This document shows positions 37,831 to 49,450 of a DNA stretch of 64,000 nt, one piece after another (within the stretch, counting starts at the first letter, position 1; the number at the start of each line of letters is the position of its first letter). The notes beneath the pieces were generated by a model, which saw only the letters and a list, made by a program, of their open reading frames with translations, ran no database searches and was not told where the DNA came from. The DNA comes from Ianthella basta (taxonomy: Eukaryota; Porifera; Demospongiae; Verongiida; Ianthellidae), in NCBI GenBank assembly GCA_964019415.1, contig OZ025882.1, positions 367,501-431,500 of the forward strand, in the 5' to 3' direction. Both the position numbers and the translations under genes were made by a program.

Positions 37831-40234
37831 ATGGACGGTAAGCTCTCGGCGATAAGCTCAATATTCCGTGTGTGCCTTTTATAGCGTATCCACCATCTAC
37901 AGGGTCTGAGACGGCGTGCAAGAACCTACATTCCCGACTCCTCAGCGCTGTGAAGCAAGTAAGCCTCAATCGTCCGTATCAGCGGATGCGGGCGTGGTGT
38001 GATTAGTTCCTGGCAGGTGTCGACTCACAGTGGCTGACTACAGCACAGTGTCTTGTCGATCGCTATGGACGTGGATTGCATACCAATACAGTCGCCTAGG
38101 CTGCTGCAGTGTTTGGCTTTAGTGGGACAACATTGAATTAGTCACAGCCCACTCAATTGAGTTACTGCAACCTACAATACATGATGGCTTCCTCCCACCA
38201 GAAAATTGGGTCAGGTAGTGTTTGAGATTAATTGACGTTTACACATTACACATTGTAGCACCACCAAAATATAGGTCTCATGGACCAGACCCCAACACTC
38301 AGCCGGCCATGTTCTGTGGCATACAAGCGTTCCAGTTTGCTAGATGACTGGAACTATTAATGATGCTAAACTTCACATGCATACGTGTCAGTAAATGGCT
38401 ACCCTTAATGGCTACTACATGGAGTTACAGTGTTCCTTTCCATCCCACACAGTGTCAGGTTCAGTTTGGTGGAAAGTCTGAGGTAGCCACCGATCAAGAC
38501 GAATGGTTGGTTTAGAGTACAGGTCACATGAAAGTCACATGACAGTCACATGATTCTGGTGTGCAGTGTGCAGACCCTGTGTTGTGAGTGGGAGGCAGTC
38601 CTCACCCATGGCCTCAAACCGAAAAAGGTGTCACTCAAGTAAGCACTCTGTAATGATTTTCCTCACCAGCAGGCATGGATATGTATGTAACCATAGCAAC
38701 ATTGTGTTGATGAATGGAATGGAATGTACAGGTGTGTGTGTTGGTAGGTGTGTTGTTCATTGTTGGAGCTTTGGGTACCCTTCCAGGGGCTTCATGGGCA
38801 AGTCTCGAGAGGATGACCGGTTGTGGCAGTTTGTTCGAGAGTTCCTGACACACGCCGACTGTGAGCGGCTCCAGTCGCTGTCCCAGGTGCGCACCAGTCT
38901 GGGCTCTGCGCGTGCCTGGCTGAGGAGTGCACTGAATGAACGGATGTTGGAGTCTCTGCTGAATGAGATGCTGTATACTGAGGAGAAGCTGAGGTATGGA
39001 GAAGAGGGGGAGGGGCGGGGTGAATTAGCACACCCACTTCCTGTTTGAGTCTCCACTCTGCCCAACATCAGCACGTCCATCTCCATCCAGGTCCCACTAC
39101 CATCCCAGTGCTTTTGTGCTGGACCAAGAGTATGCAAGCACTCTACCTGTCATGGCAGCAGGTTTGTTGGACCAGGTCACTGACTCCTCCCCTACCGGTG
39201 TTACGTACATGTGCTCCCCCCTCCTCCCGTCTGTTACATGTGCTCCCCCTCCCCTCTGTTACATGTGCTCCCCCCTCCCCTACCAGTGTTACATGTGCTC
39301 CCCCCTCCCCTACCAGTGTTACATGGCCCCCCTCCCCTACCAGTGTTACATGTGCTCCCCCCTCCCCTACCAGTGTTACATGTGCTCCCCCCTCCCCTAC
39401 CAGTGTTACATGTGCTCCCCCTCCCCTACCAGTGTTACATGTGCTCCCCCTCCCCTACCAGTGTTACATGTGCTCCCCCCTCCCCTACCAGTGTTACATG
39501 TGCTCCCCCTCCCCTACCAGTGTTACATGTGCTCCCCCTCCCCTACCAGTGTTACATGTGCTCCCCCTCCCCTACCAGTGTTACATGTGCTCCCCCTCCC
39601 CTATCAGTGTTACATGTGCTCCCCCCTCCCCTACCAGTGTTACATGTGCTCCCCCCCTCCCCTACCAGTGTTACATGTGCTCCCCCCCTCCCCTCTGTTA
39701 CCTGTGCTCCCCCCTCCCCTATCAGTGTTACATGTGCTCCCCCCTCCCCTATCAGTGTTACATGTGCTCCCCCCTCCCCTATCAGTGTTACATGTGCTCC
39801 CCCCTCCCCTATCAGTGTTACATGTGCTCCCCCCTCCCCTATCAGTGTTACATGTGCTCCCCCCTCCCCTATCAGTGTTACATGTGCTCCCCCCTCCCCT
39901 ATCAGTGTTACATGTGCTCCCCCCTCCCCTATCAGTGTTACATGTGCTCCCCCCTCCCCTACCAGTGTTACATGTGCTCCCCCCTCCCCTATCAGTGTTA
40001 CATGGCCCCCCTCCCCCTCTGCCCAGGGCTCAATTCCATTATCTTTGCCTTGCCGTTGGATGATGCAGCCCTGGACAGGGAGGCAAGGCCAATTGTGTCT
40101 GCCTCAGACAGGTCCACTCCCCCCCTTCTGGAGAATGAGCTACTGAACGGCAGTGAGGGTGAGGATGGGGCAAGGAAGGCTAGTGTGTAGCGCATAGCTC
40201 ACTTCATTTCACATTACACACACACACACACACA

Positions 40235-40287
<53 letters not shown>

Positions 40288-40303
40288 ACACACACACACA
40301 AAC

Positions 40304-40351
<48 letters not shown>

Positions 40352-43216
40352 TGATTCACTGCAGAGGAATTCAAGGCTGTCTCTCTGCTGAAGAAAAAGA
40401 AACAAGGTCGCAGATCAAATGGCCAATTGGGTGTGTCTTTAGGTATGTCCTCGGAGGAGCAGGCGGAGGTGACAAGCCACTCCTCCTCACAGCAGAGCCT
40501 CACATCGTATGAGGATGGGGACATGGTGAACTTTGACCTCCCAACCAGTCTGGAGCCGTCTTTCCGCTCCAAGTCAGTGGACCAGCTGTTGGAGGACGCC
40601 TATGACGCTACAAAGCATGTCTTGGGGCTCACCAGCAAGGAGGAGGGAGAGGAGGTATGTGCCTCAGCGAGGTTGGAGTGTGCTGTGACTGTTGTGCAGT
40701 GGACACTGTGAGCCATGCAAGGGATGGTCAGACTTGTTAGCCATTTCCCTTCCCTCTTCTTCCACCAGCCCAGCGGGAATCATTCGGCTGGGGAGCTTCG
40801 GCAAGCTCTCCTGAGTGTGGTGAGGCAGAAAGACATCCTGGAGCAGAGGTGTAGGTAGGGGGTGGGGCTGGTGTAGGTGAGGGGTGGGGCTGTTGTAGGT
40901 AGGGGGTGGGGCTGTTGTAGGTAGGGGGTGGGGCTGTTGTAGGTAGGGGGTGGGGCTGGTGTAGGTGAGGGGTGGGGCTGTTGTAGGTAGGGGGTGGGGC
41001 TGTTGTAGGTAGGGGGTGAGGCTGTTGTAGGTAGGGGGCGGGGCTGTTGTAGGTAGGGGGTGGGGCTGGTGTAGGTGAGGGATGGGGCTGTTGTAGGTAG
41101 GGGGTGGGGCTGTTGTAGGTGAGGGGTGGGGCTGGTTTAGGTAGGGGGTGTGTTGTAGGTAGGGGGTGGGGCTGTTGTAGGTAGGGGGTGGGGCTGTTGT
41201 AGGTAGGGGGTGGGGCTGTTGTAGGTAGGGGGTGGGGCTGTTGTAGGTAGGGGGTGGGGCTGGTGTAGGTAGGGGGTGGGGCTGGTGTAGGTGAGGGGTG
41301 GGGCTGTTGCAGGTGAGGGGTGGGGCTGTTGTAGGTAGGGGGTGGGGCTGGTGTAGGTAGGGGGTGGGGCTGTTGCAGGTGAGGGGTGGGGCTGGAATTA
41401 GTGAGTTGAGCTGGTTCAATGTGCATGCAGGTCTAGTGATCCGTGTGAAGCAGCCTGCAGTGTGGTTGCTGCATCAGTCAGTCAGTGGCAAGCCTTGTCT
41501 TCTTCCTCTTTAGTGAGTTGGAGGAACATCTATACATGGAGCAGCAGCGAGCCAACGAGATGGAAGGGAGAATGGAGGAGCTGAGGGAGCAACTGGAGCA
41601 TACAGAGTCCAGGCAAAGAGCAAGAATGGATGAGATAGAAAGGTAGTTAGATGGCACTGCAAGGGGAGCGTGTGAGGTGTGTGCCGTGACAAGACATGGT
41701 CGCCCCTGTCTGCAGGGAGAACGACGTGCTGAGGGACCAGCTTAAGCAGTATGTGACAATGATCCAGACCCAGGAGCAGCAGCAGCAACACCACACTCAG
41801 CCAACACAAGAGGAGGATGAACCGCAGACACCCACTCAAGATAACAGTCGAGGCCTGGCGGAGGCCAGTGCCATGGAGGAGCACATGCAGAGCAAACTGT
41901 CAGAGGTGAGCATGTGTACCTCACTTGTCACCCCCGGCAACGCTGAAGGGGCTGTCCCTCACTTCTCTCACTGCGAATGTCCTTAGTCCTGCCAATGCCT
42001 GCATTTGTATGACCTCAGTTGGTAGGCCAGCCACCTTTTGAGGGGTTCTCCCAGCACACCTCAGTGCATGTGATCCCAGTCACCTCTCCCCTCCTCAGAT
42101 GGCCAACATGTACGGTGAAGTGATGGAGCTGAACAGTGAGCTCCACAAACAGATCCAGGAGCGGGAGAAGGACATTCAACAACTGAGATCAAAACTGTGG
42201 CTGCAGGTTTGTTGTGTGCCACCACCCCAGCCTCTGCAAACTCTCACCACTCCACTGGTTTCCTCTCCACAGAGCGCCTCTAAGACCCCCAAGGGGCCAA
42301 AGGGAAGACCTGAGGAGAAATGGTGAGCAAAAATGGAGAGCTGAGACAGTGTGTGTAGTAGATGAGTCACCGTAAAGTGGTGCGGTGCCTCGTGGGACTA
42401 CTGTTGCTGTTACAAAGGCTTCCATCCTCCTGCCTCCTCGCAGCCCTGTCAACATCTGGATCCCATCTGTGATCCAGGAGACCAAGAGTGGGGAGACCTA
42501 CCATGTGTACCAAGTGCTGGTGAAGGTGAACAATGAGGAGTGGAATGTGTATAGGAGGTACAGCGAGTTCAGGGCCTTCCACAAAGTGGTAAGTCATATG
42601 ACAGTCACATGACCATCACATGACTGCAATCCTCTATTGAGCTCTTCCTGGGCATTTCACGTAGCTGCAACGAGAGCTGGCTGAGATTGGGCAGTTCAGC
42701 TTTCCTCCAAGGAAAGGTCTTTTGTCAAAGGTGAGAATGGTCTAGCTGACTAGGACCAGTGGGCCAGTTTATGCTAAACTGTCACCACTTTGTGTGTGTG
42801 TTTGCAGTCAGCGGAGGTGTTGGAGGACCGTCGCCTGCGACTACAGGAGTTCCTGCGGACAGTGATTCGGACTTGCTCGAAACCTGCTACCATCAGTGGC
42901 AAACAGCGACCTGCCTACATCACACACACAACTACTAAATCAAAATTAATCAAAATTTTTCCATTTCTCACGTAAGGCATGCACCAGCAGTTAAGGTAGC
43001 ACTCACATGCATGCTATGCATTCTTCTGTACCATGTCCTTCAGTGTGTGCTAGAACTGCTCCCCATGTGGGTCACATGTGGGTCACATGTGGGTCACATG
43101 ACCAGTAGATGTCCCAGCTGCTTACCATGGCTCTTTGTACTGTCTGCAGGGATAAGGGGCTGTTGGACCAGCCCCCTCCAGAGGGAACACCAGTCCAGCA
43201 CTACAATGGACTGTGA
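37831..43216 (+). CDS. SNX29: Sorting nexin 29 (RUN - coiled coil - PX)
   Basis: Seventeen exons (37831-37837, 37903-37958, 38453-38505, 38567-38638, 38787-38993, 39091-39161, 40027-40152, 40365-40654, 40769-40848, 41514-41642, 41716-41905, 42099-42206, 42273-42322, 42444-42588, 42665-42730, 42808-42971, 43150-43216) join to 626 residues with all phases consistent. The N-terminal RUN domain reads LLSAVKQCQVQFGGKSEVAT, LCCEWEAVLTHGLK, QVRTSLGSARAWLRSALNER, VMAAGLNSIIFALPLDD. The middle is acidic/Ser-rich, then coiled coil (LEEHLYMEQQRANEMEGRME; ENDVLRDQLKQYV; MANMYGEVMELNSELHKQIQ). The C-terminal PX domain reads VNIWIPSVIQETKSGETYHV, NNEEWNVYRRYSEFRAFHKV and ends IKIFPFLT. The PX domain predicts phosphoinositide binding on endosomes; RUN suggests a small-GTPase or motor partner. 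The first coding exon is only seven bases (MDG) and is supported by phase. Confidence 0.93.
38687..38700 (+). promoter_or_regulatory. RFX X-box-like site in SNX29 intron
   Basis: GTAACCATAGCAAC fits the X-box form GTNRCC-N2-RGYAAC. It lies about 0.95 kb upstream of the ciliary gene DNAL4, in an intron of SNX29. The match is by eye only. Confidence 0.35.
39205..40016 (+). repeat. 30-31-bp minisatellite (CTACCAGTGTTACATGTGCTCC)n
   Basis: About 26 units of CCCCTCCCCTACCAGTGTTA followed by CATGTGCTCC, with ATCAG and C-number variants. It fills the SNX29 intron between 39161 and 40027. It opens three long plus-strand frames that are artefacts. Confidence 0.96.
40216..40349 (+). repeat. (CA)n microsatellite
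   Basis: A CA run with isolated T and G interruptions directly before the SNX29 exon at 40365. Confidence 0.96.
40849..41396 (+). repeat. 22-bp G-rich minisatellite starting at a splice donor
   Basis: Unit GTAGGTAGGGGGTGGGGCTG plus GT/TT, about 24 copies. The array begins at the first intron base after the SNX29 exon ending at 40848, so the donor GTGTAG is part of unit 1. Runs of G5 and G4 per unit give strong G-quadruplex potential on the transcribed RNA. Confidence 0.95.
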
Positions 43217-43604
43217 ACTTTGGCAATATTATTTATCTTTTTAAATTTTGTACTGGAAATTGCATAATGTGTGTAAATGTTTCAGAATATGTTTACCCGA
43301 TAGCGCAGGAGGGGTTAAGTGATTGCCATTATGTTACGCATGACGTCATTGATTGGCTTGAGCTGTGTACGTCCATTTACAGTGATGTCCAAATATTCGC
43401 GGACGAAATATTCGCGGATGGCTGCTGATCCGCGAAAACCACGAACATTAAACCCCGCGAAAATTAAAGCGCATACGGTATACAGACAGTGCGCAGTGAG
43501 ACATAAGACGACTGCAAATGGCTGCTAACCCATTCGCCATACCACGAAGGAGCCCTGGATTTTGTAGGCACTTAAGCGCTTAATTACATGACAGCAAGAA
43601 CATT
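43217..43604. other. SNX29 3' flank with a small CGCGGAT inverted repeat
   Basis: Around 43411-43436 the sequence TTCGCGGAT is followed eight bases later by its reverse complement ATCCGCGAA, with further CGCGAAAA copies to 43462. This resembles the end of a small non-autonomous element, but no full element can be delimited. Confidence 0.35.
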
Positions 43605-44012
43605 GCTTAACAACACTACATGCCCAATCAGATTGGGTCAAAACAGTGAAATCACAGTTGACCAATCCCATGTGGTCACATGACAGCAAAAAGATGATTG
43701 ATGCATTGAACGATTTACAACAAGAAGATAATCCCATAACCACATGCCCACCTTGATGTCCATTCTAAGAGGCATTCTGCAGCCCTGCCAGCACACTGGT
43801 CTTGCGCAAGGAGAAAAAGGAAAAAAAGACAACATTGCTTAACAACACCACATGCCCCAATGGAGATTGGGTTCAAAACAGTGAAATCACAGTTGACACT
43901 CTCCCACAGATCACCGCCAGAATCCCATCTTGATGTCCATGCCACCCTACTGGTCAAGGATCAAAGAAAAAGGGAAAAGAAAAAAGAAAAAAAAGGGAAA
44001 AAAAGACAAAAG
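43605..44012. repeat. Diverged tandem duplication of a roughly 200-bp unit
   Basis: TGCTTAACAACACTACATGC followed by GATTGGGTCAAAACAGTGAA (from about 43605) recurs with small changes from about 43834. Both copies continue with CTTGATGTCCAT and an A/G-rich tail (AAAAAGGAAAAAAAG). The A-rich ends suggest a retroposed or satellite-like unit of unknown family. Confidence 0.6.
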
Positions 44013-44198
44013 GTCAGGTTTTCAGCAGAATTAGCACACCCATTCCATAACGGATGCGGCCCCGTGCCCAGCAGCTCGGTCATTCGCGGAGTTTCCAGTT
44101 CTCATCCCTAGGTGAGACCAAGCCACCGAGACACCAGGCTCCCCATATGCCACGTGTCACCACATATTGTGGCATGACCTTGAGAATATGGCAAAGAA

Positions 44199-44282
44199 AG
44201 TTTTTTTTCTTGCCTCTCTCGGGAATCGAACCTTGGCTCACTACAGTTGAGCCACTGTGCCACCGAGCCCCCGACGAGAGAG
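44199..44282 (-). mobile_element. tRNA-derived SINE-like fragment
   Basis: Read on minus, TGGCACAGTGG (44252-44262) fits a Pol III A box and GGTTCGATTCC (44222-44232) is a perfect B box, followed by an A-rich tail. A proper cloverleaf does not form, so this looks like a SINE head or tRNA pseudogene rather than a functional tRNA. Confidence 0.5.
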
Positions 44283-44345
44283 GACTGCAATTGGAGCTAC
44301 TTATACCCCACACTATGCAGCGCTAACGAAATAAAGCGGTGAAAA

Positions 44346-44434
44346 AAGACTTTATCACGGGCGCTCGAACCCAAGCGATTTGGATTACAAATCGGTGACC
44401 TCACTCACCTGGCTATCTGCTCCACGACAGCTCG
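44346..44434 (-). pseudogene. Degenerate tRNA-like sequence
   Basis: Minus strand: a D-arm-like AGATAGCCAGGTGAGT, an anticodon-like stem GATTT/AAATC around a seven-base loop, and GGGTTCGAGCGCCC resembling a T arm. The acceptor-stem ends do not pair well, so a working tRNA is doubtful. Confidence 0.4.
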
Positions 44435-44499
44435 AAGTAGATTAGAGCTTTATAAAGTGGAGGTTGGCTAGCCTATATATATATATAGTCTGAATAAAA

Positions 44500-45278
44500 A
44501 TGGACGATATTCTGAACTCCTTAGTTGGTGACAGCAGAAAAGCAGTTCCTAGCGTGCTGAAGAAACTCGAAGCAGAGACAGGCTTCCTTAAGGATAGAGT
44601 AAGCCATTATGACCATCCCGCGATGATCGTGGCACTTAGTGTCCACTGACAGTGCTCTCGTGCTGCAAATGTACATTTTAAGGAGCTCCTTCCTTCGTCT
44701 CCCGTAACGCTGTAGTTGAGTGGCCTTCCACAGCAGACACAGGCGGATGACACGTGGCACGAGTGCGACCTGGAAGTGAAGCGCACAGTGCTAGAGTTGG
44801 AGGGTCTGGACGAGCAGTGTTCCCAGCTCTTGGACGGGGGGGACAGGGAGAGACGGAGTTTGGTGCCTCAAGAGGCAGCGGACTACGTCAGCAAAGTGCA
44901 GCCAATGGTCAAGGAACTGCATGAGCTGTGGAGTCTAGAGGAGTACCTATCATGGGTGCTCAGGGTACGACGCTTGAGGTACGGTGTGTGCAAAGAATTG
45001 TGGTGTGTGTGTGTGCGTGCGTGCGTGCGCGCGCGCGTGTGTGTGTGTGTACAAGAGAGACTGTGTGCATGCTGACATTCTGTACTGTATCCTAACTGCT
45101 TTCCTTCAGTGATTTGATAGAATCCCAACTCCCCACCTCTCTTGAGACATCTGTAAAGCTGTTCATTGAGTTGTCTGTGGTGTGTGAGGAGTCCCGGTCC
45201 ACTAACTGCCCACAGTTGCAGCAGTTCACTACTGGCAAGAGAGAGCACTGGTACACTGCCATCAAGGAGCGCCTAGTG

Positions 45279-45320
<42 letters not shown>

Positions 45321-47463
45321 GTGTGTGGTGTGTGTGTGTGTGTGGTGTGTGTGTGTGTGGTGTGTGTGTGGTGTGTGTGGTGTGTGTGTGTGTGTATGTG
45401 TGTGTGTGTGTGTGTGTGCGTGTATATGTGTGGTGTGTGTGTGTGGTGTGTGTGGTGTGTGTGTGTGGTGTGTGTGGTGTGTGTGGTGTGTGTGTGTGTG
45501 GTGTGTGTGTGTGTGTGTGTGCATGTGTGGGGCGAACAGGGATGAATTGGGTAGGAGAGATGAGATACATGTCCTCTTTTCTCACAGTTCACTGCACAGA
45601 GACCTCTCCACCATTCAGTGGCCATTCATCTCTGGTGGCACTCCCAGCAACACTGTGTGGGCTGCATCTGCCAAGCCCATCAAGGACACCATCCTCCTCA
45701 TGTTCCAGTTGGATGGGGACTCGTATCCACTGCCAGTCACACACGAGACACATGTACTGTCCCTCTGGCTCTTTAAATTGCCGTCTCTTGCATCTTTGTG
45801 TTTCCTTGACAACAGTGTTAGCCATTTTCTTGGCATTCCAGCATCACTCAGTGCACCCCTCCCACTGGCTGTGCAGGCTCTCCTTGAGCCTCTGAAGAAG
45901 AGGTTTGTGTACCACTTCTACAGTGACAAGAAGACTAATGCCAAGGACAAGGTAACATGTGGTGTTTGGTGTAGTCTTTTTCACTACCTCCCTCTGACCA
46001 CGCCCCTCTGACCACACCCCTCTGACCACGCCCCCTGACTGTGCCCCCTTGCAGCCAGAGTGGTTCCTGTCTCAGGTGTTGTCATGGATACGGAAGCACA
46101 CTCCATTCATTGGCAACAATATTCAACCCTTTCTCGAGGACACTCCTTTTGCTGCAGTCAACATGAAGGTGGGTTCAGTGACATACAGCCTGCCTGTATG
46201 GCTGTCCACTGTGAGAGTAAGTGCAAGTGTGAGGGAGAGTGTGTGAGGGTGAGTGTAAGTGTGAGGGTGAGAGTAAGTGTGAGGGTGAGTGTAAGTGTGA
46301 GGGTGAGAGTAAGTGTGAGGGTGAGAGTAAGTGTGAGGGTGAGGTTGAGTGTAAGTGTGAGTGTGAGGGTGAGGGTGAGGTTGAGTGTAAGTGAGTGTGA
46401 GGGTGAGTGTAAGCGTGAGGGTGAAGTGTGAGGGTGAGGTTGAGTGTAAGCGTGAGGGTGAGTGTGAGGGTGAGTGTAAGTGTGAGGGTGAAGTGTGAGG
46501 GTGAGGTTGAGTGTAAGCATGAGGGTGAGTGTAAGTGTGAGGGTGAAGTGTGAGGGTGAGTGTAAGTGTGAGGGTGAAGTGTGAGGGTGAGTGTGAGTGT
46601 AAGTGTGAGGGTGAAGTGTAAGGGTGAGGGTGAGAGTAGGTGTGAAGTTAGAGTGAGTGTAAGCGTGTATACCTAGCATATGGTCAAGGGGTATTCCCTT
46701 GTGAATAGGCATACACACCCATGTGTGTGTTTCTGCCACTCTTTGTACTTTAAACTCTTTCCACTCTCTGCCCTTGTGTCTGTCTGTGCAGACTGAGTTC
46801 ATTCGAGGATTACTACAGGTCACAGAGTCAAAGCTGCACCATGCTCTGCTGGTGCATGATAAGGTTGTCCACGACGACGAACTCATGCCACATTGGGTGG
46901 ATGAGATCCTCCACTGTGAGCAAGAGCTCCGAGCCCTCGACTATCCCTCCCCCCTCCCCACCCCCATAGCGGTGCTCCTGGAGGGGGGACCCTTCAACAA
47001 GTGGACCATCATTGAGAAGAGGAGTGAGTCAACTGGGGGCATTCCCAATGGAAGGGGAGGGGCCTTTGGGGGACCTGCTGGCATCGGTGATGTGTCATGG
47101 GTGTATGTGTCAGTCATGTGACATGTTGATTGATGTATGTCAGTCAGTTGGCATGTCAACGGATGTGTGTGACAGTTGTGTGACAAAGTGACTGTCATGT
47201 GTGACAGTTGTGTGTCAAGGTGACTGTCATGTGTGACAGTTGTGTGTATCTGCTTGAGTGTCAATATTGGCTTTTATTGTGAATGTACACAGTGGCTGTG
47301 GACCGCCTGAGTGTCATCATGGCATCCCCCACAGCGTGGGACCCACTGTACCAGGGGGTGGAGTCAGCAGACAGCACTCATGTGCCTGAGTGCGCTGAAA
47401 GACTAATGGTAGTCATTGCTGGGATTAAAGGTGTGTGTGTGTGTGTGATGTGGTGTGTGTGTG

Positions 47464-47495
<32 letters not shown>

Positions 47496-47557
47496 TGTGT
47501 GGTGTGTGCGTGTGTGGTGTGTGTGTGTGGTGTGTGTGTGTGTGGTGTGCGTGTGTG

Positions 47558-47592
<35 letters not shown>

Positions 47593-49450
47593 TATGTGTG
47601 TGTGTGTGCGTGTGTGTGCGTGTATGTGTGTATGTGTGTGTGCGTGTGTGTGCGTGTGTGAGTGTGTGTGTGTGTGTGTGCAGGTGATGGTTGCTGTCTC
47701 CTTTGCCCCAGATCGCTACTGCACACTTCCCAGCCTGCTCCATCGTGTAGACTTCCTCAATGTTCAGATCCACCTTCTGCTGGAGTTTCACTACGACCTG
47801 GCCTTGGCTGTGGAGCGTGAGCACTCCTCACCCACAACTCCCTGCTACTTGGCCTACCTCAATGCTGCCCAGTACATCAGCACCGTGCTGCAGCAGTGGG
47901 GAGAGGAAGCGGTGAGACACTCTCCTCCTGCACAGCTTCATGCTGTGTACACTGTACTGCTTGTCTTTGTATGAACAAGTTGATGCTCTGCTCTTGGGTG
48001 CATACTCCTCGAGCTGCACATTATGAAGCTTGTCTGTTCCTCACAATCCAGTTCTTCCTTGAGCTGGCATACTGCCACCAGTGGGTCACAGGGAAGGAAG
48101 CTGGGACACAGCTCGATGTTACTCTGTCTTCAAATAGTGATTTCAGAGAAGACGACTTCAGAGAGGCCTTTGCTGCGGACCCTGCTCTCTTTCACTTGAC
48201 AGCCACAGCCTTTAGTGTACCCGAGACAGCCTTTGGGAACCTGGTCCAGGTACAGTCCTTTGGTCTGTGCAGTAGAATGCACAATGTGCTTATGCTAGCT
48301 ATTTGTTGTACTATAGCAATGTCAGTATTTCAGTGTAAGTCATATTGTATTGATCTTATTATAGTATGGTATACTACACATTGTTTCAATACTTCTGAAC
48401 ACTGTATAGGCAATGAAAGAGAGACTGACTGAGCAGGTCGTGTCACAGTTTGTCAGCAAGTGCTCTCAGAAGTGGCGAACGGAGAAGTGAGTGACAACGC
48501 CACCATGTCATGCAGCAGTGTGACGCCTGGACGTCTTGTCTCCCTTCAATTCGCCTCCCCCTCCCCCTCCCCCCCTTTCCCTTCCCCTCCCCCTCCCCTT
48601 CCCCTCCCCCCTCCCCTCCCCCTCCCCCTCCCCCCTCCCCTCCCCCTCCCCAGGTGGCACACCATGCCCTCCCCCAAGGACTACCTCATCACTGATGTGA
48701 CCCCGGGGGGGCTGGAGGCCCTTGTCAGTTTGAGGGACAACTTACAACTTGTGAGCCGATCCGTGGCCACAGCACTGCTTCCTTCCATTTGGGACGCTGT
48801 TGCCATTGCAATAGATGAAGCTGTCGTGAAGGAGGTCAGCATCAAGCTGGAAGGGACACACACACAAACACACACACACAACAACATGCAGCAAACACAC
48901 TCATGCACACGTGCACAGGTTCCTCCTACCTTCCTCCAGTTGGTGTTAGTGAGCCACTTTAGTGACGGTGGAGCAGCTCAGCTGAGCCTGGATGTCACAG
49001 GAAACTTGATCCCACTGTTGGCGCAGTGCTGTGACCTAGCAAGAGAGCAGCTTCTCCCAAAGTGAGCGGAGTCTATGGAGTGTTATCGCATTGTAAAAGG
49101 GCACTCTGCGTACTGCTAGCTGCTGAACATTTCAGATCCAGTGCTTGCTACCTCCACCTCCTCTCCCCTCCATTCCCCTCCCTCCCCTCCATTCCTCTCC
49201 CTCCCCTCCCCTCCCCTTCATTCCCCTCCCTCCCCTCCCTCCCTCCCCTCCCCTCTCTAGAATGAGGGACGCTTGCAGCCTGCTCAAAATGGCAATGGGC
49301 TCTGTGCAGCCTCTGCAGGACCTGCTCTCTTGCGCCCATCGCTCTGATGAAGAACATGACACAGCCATGGCTGCACTGAGGGACTTGAAGGTCCTGCACC
49401 TCATGCCAGAGGAGGCAGGAGCCGTCCTCAAGAGGAGAATTACAAACTAG
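44500..49450 (+). CDS. RINT1: RINT1 (RAD50-interactor 1, TIP20 family tether)
   Basis: Subunit of the NRZ (NAG-RINT1-ZW10) tethering complex in Golgi-to-ER vesicle transport; vertebrate RINT1 also has a checkpoint role. Thirteen exons (44500-44598, 44716-44978, 45110-45280, 45588-45951, 46055-46168, 46792-47023, 47293-47430, 47712-47911, 48052-48249, 48410-48486, 48654-48834, 48940-49061, 49261-49450) give 782 residues, close to the human length. An N-terminal coiled region (MDDILNSLVGDSRKAVPSVL) precedes the TIP20/RINT1 domain: LEPLKKRFVYHFYSDKKTNA, KPEWFLSQVLSWIRKHTPFI, DEILHCEQELRAL, CAERLMVVIAGIKDRYCTLP, YLNAAQYISTVLQQWGEEAF, VLVSHFSDGGAAQLSLDVTG. The exon 45588-45951 includes a stretch (about 45721-45840) less like the family; it stays in frame but could hide a small intron. 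Confidence 0.94.
45281..45526 (+). repeat. (GT)n / GTGTGG microsatellite starting at a splice donor
   Basis: The RINT1 intron opens directly with GTGTGTGT after the exon ending at 45280. GG interruptions make GTGTGTGG blocks. Confidence 0.95.
46200..46652 (+). repeat. GTGAGGGTGAGTGTAAGTGT minisatellite rich in donor-like sites
   Basis: Degenerate 12-18-base units composed of GTGAGGGT, GTGAGTGT and GTAAGTGT in a RINT1 intron. Nearly every unit contains a GTRAGT consensus donor. Confidence 0.93.
47431..47683 (+). repeat. (GT)n-rich array starting at a splice donor
   Basis: GT repeats with GG, GC and TA interruptions begin at the first base of the RINT1 intron after 47430 and continue almost to the exon at 47712. 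Confidence 0.95.
48549..48652 (+). repeat. (CCCCTC)n pyrimidine array at an acceptor
   Basis: A pure C/T array leading into CCCCAG, the acceptor of the RINT1 exon at 48654. Confidence 0.92.
49155..49258 (+). repeat. CT-rich (CCCCTCCATTCC)n array at an acceptor
   Basis: A pyrimidine array running into CTCTCTAG, the acceptor of the last RINT1 exon at 49261. Confidence 0.9.

Noticed and set aside
39045..40190. Three overlapping frames of over 300 codons rich in CYMCSPLPYQ repeats
   Set aside because: Artefacts of the 30-31-bp SNX29 intron minisatellite.
45721..45840. A possible small intron inside RINT1 exon 4
   Set aside because: Candidate GT/AG pairs break the reading frame; the uninterrupted exon keeps phase, so it was left as coding with a caution.
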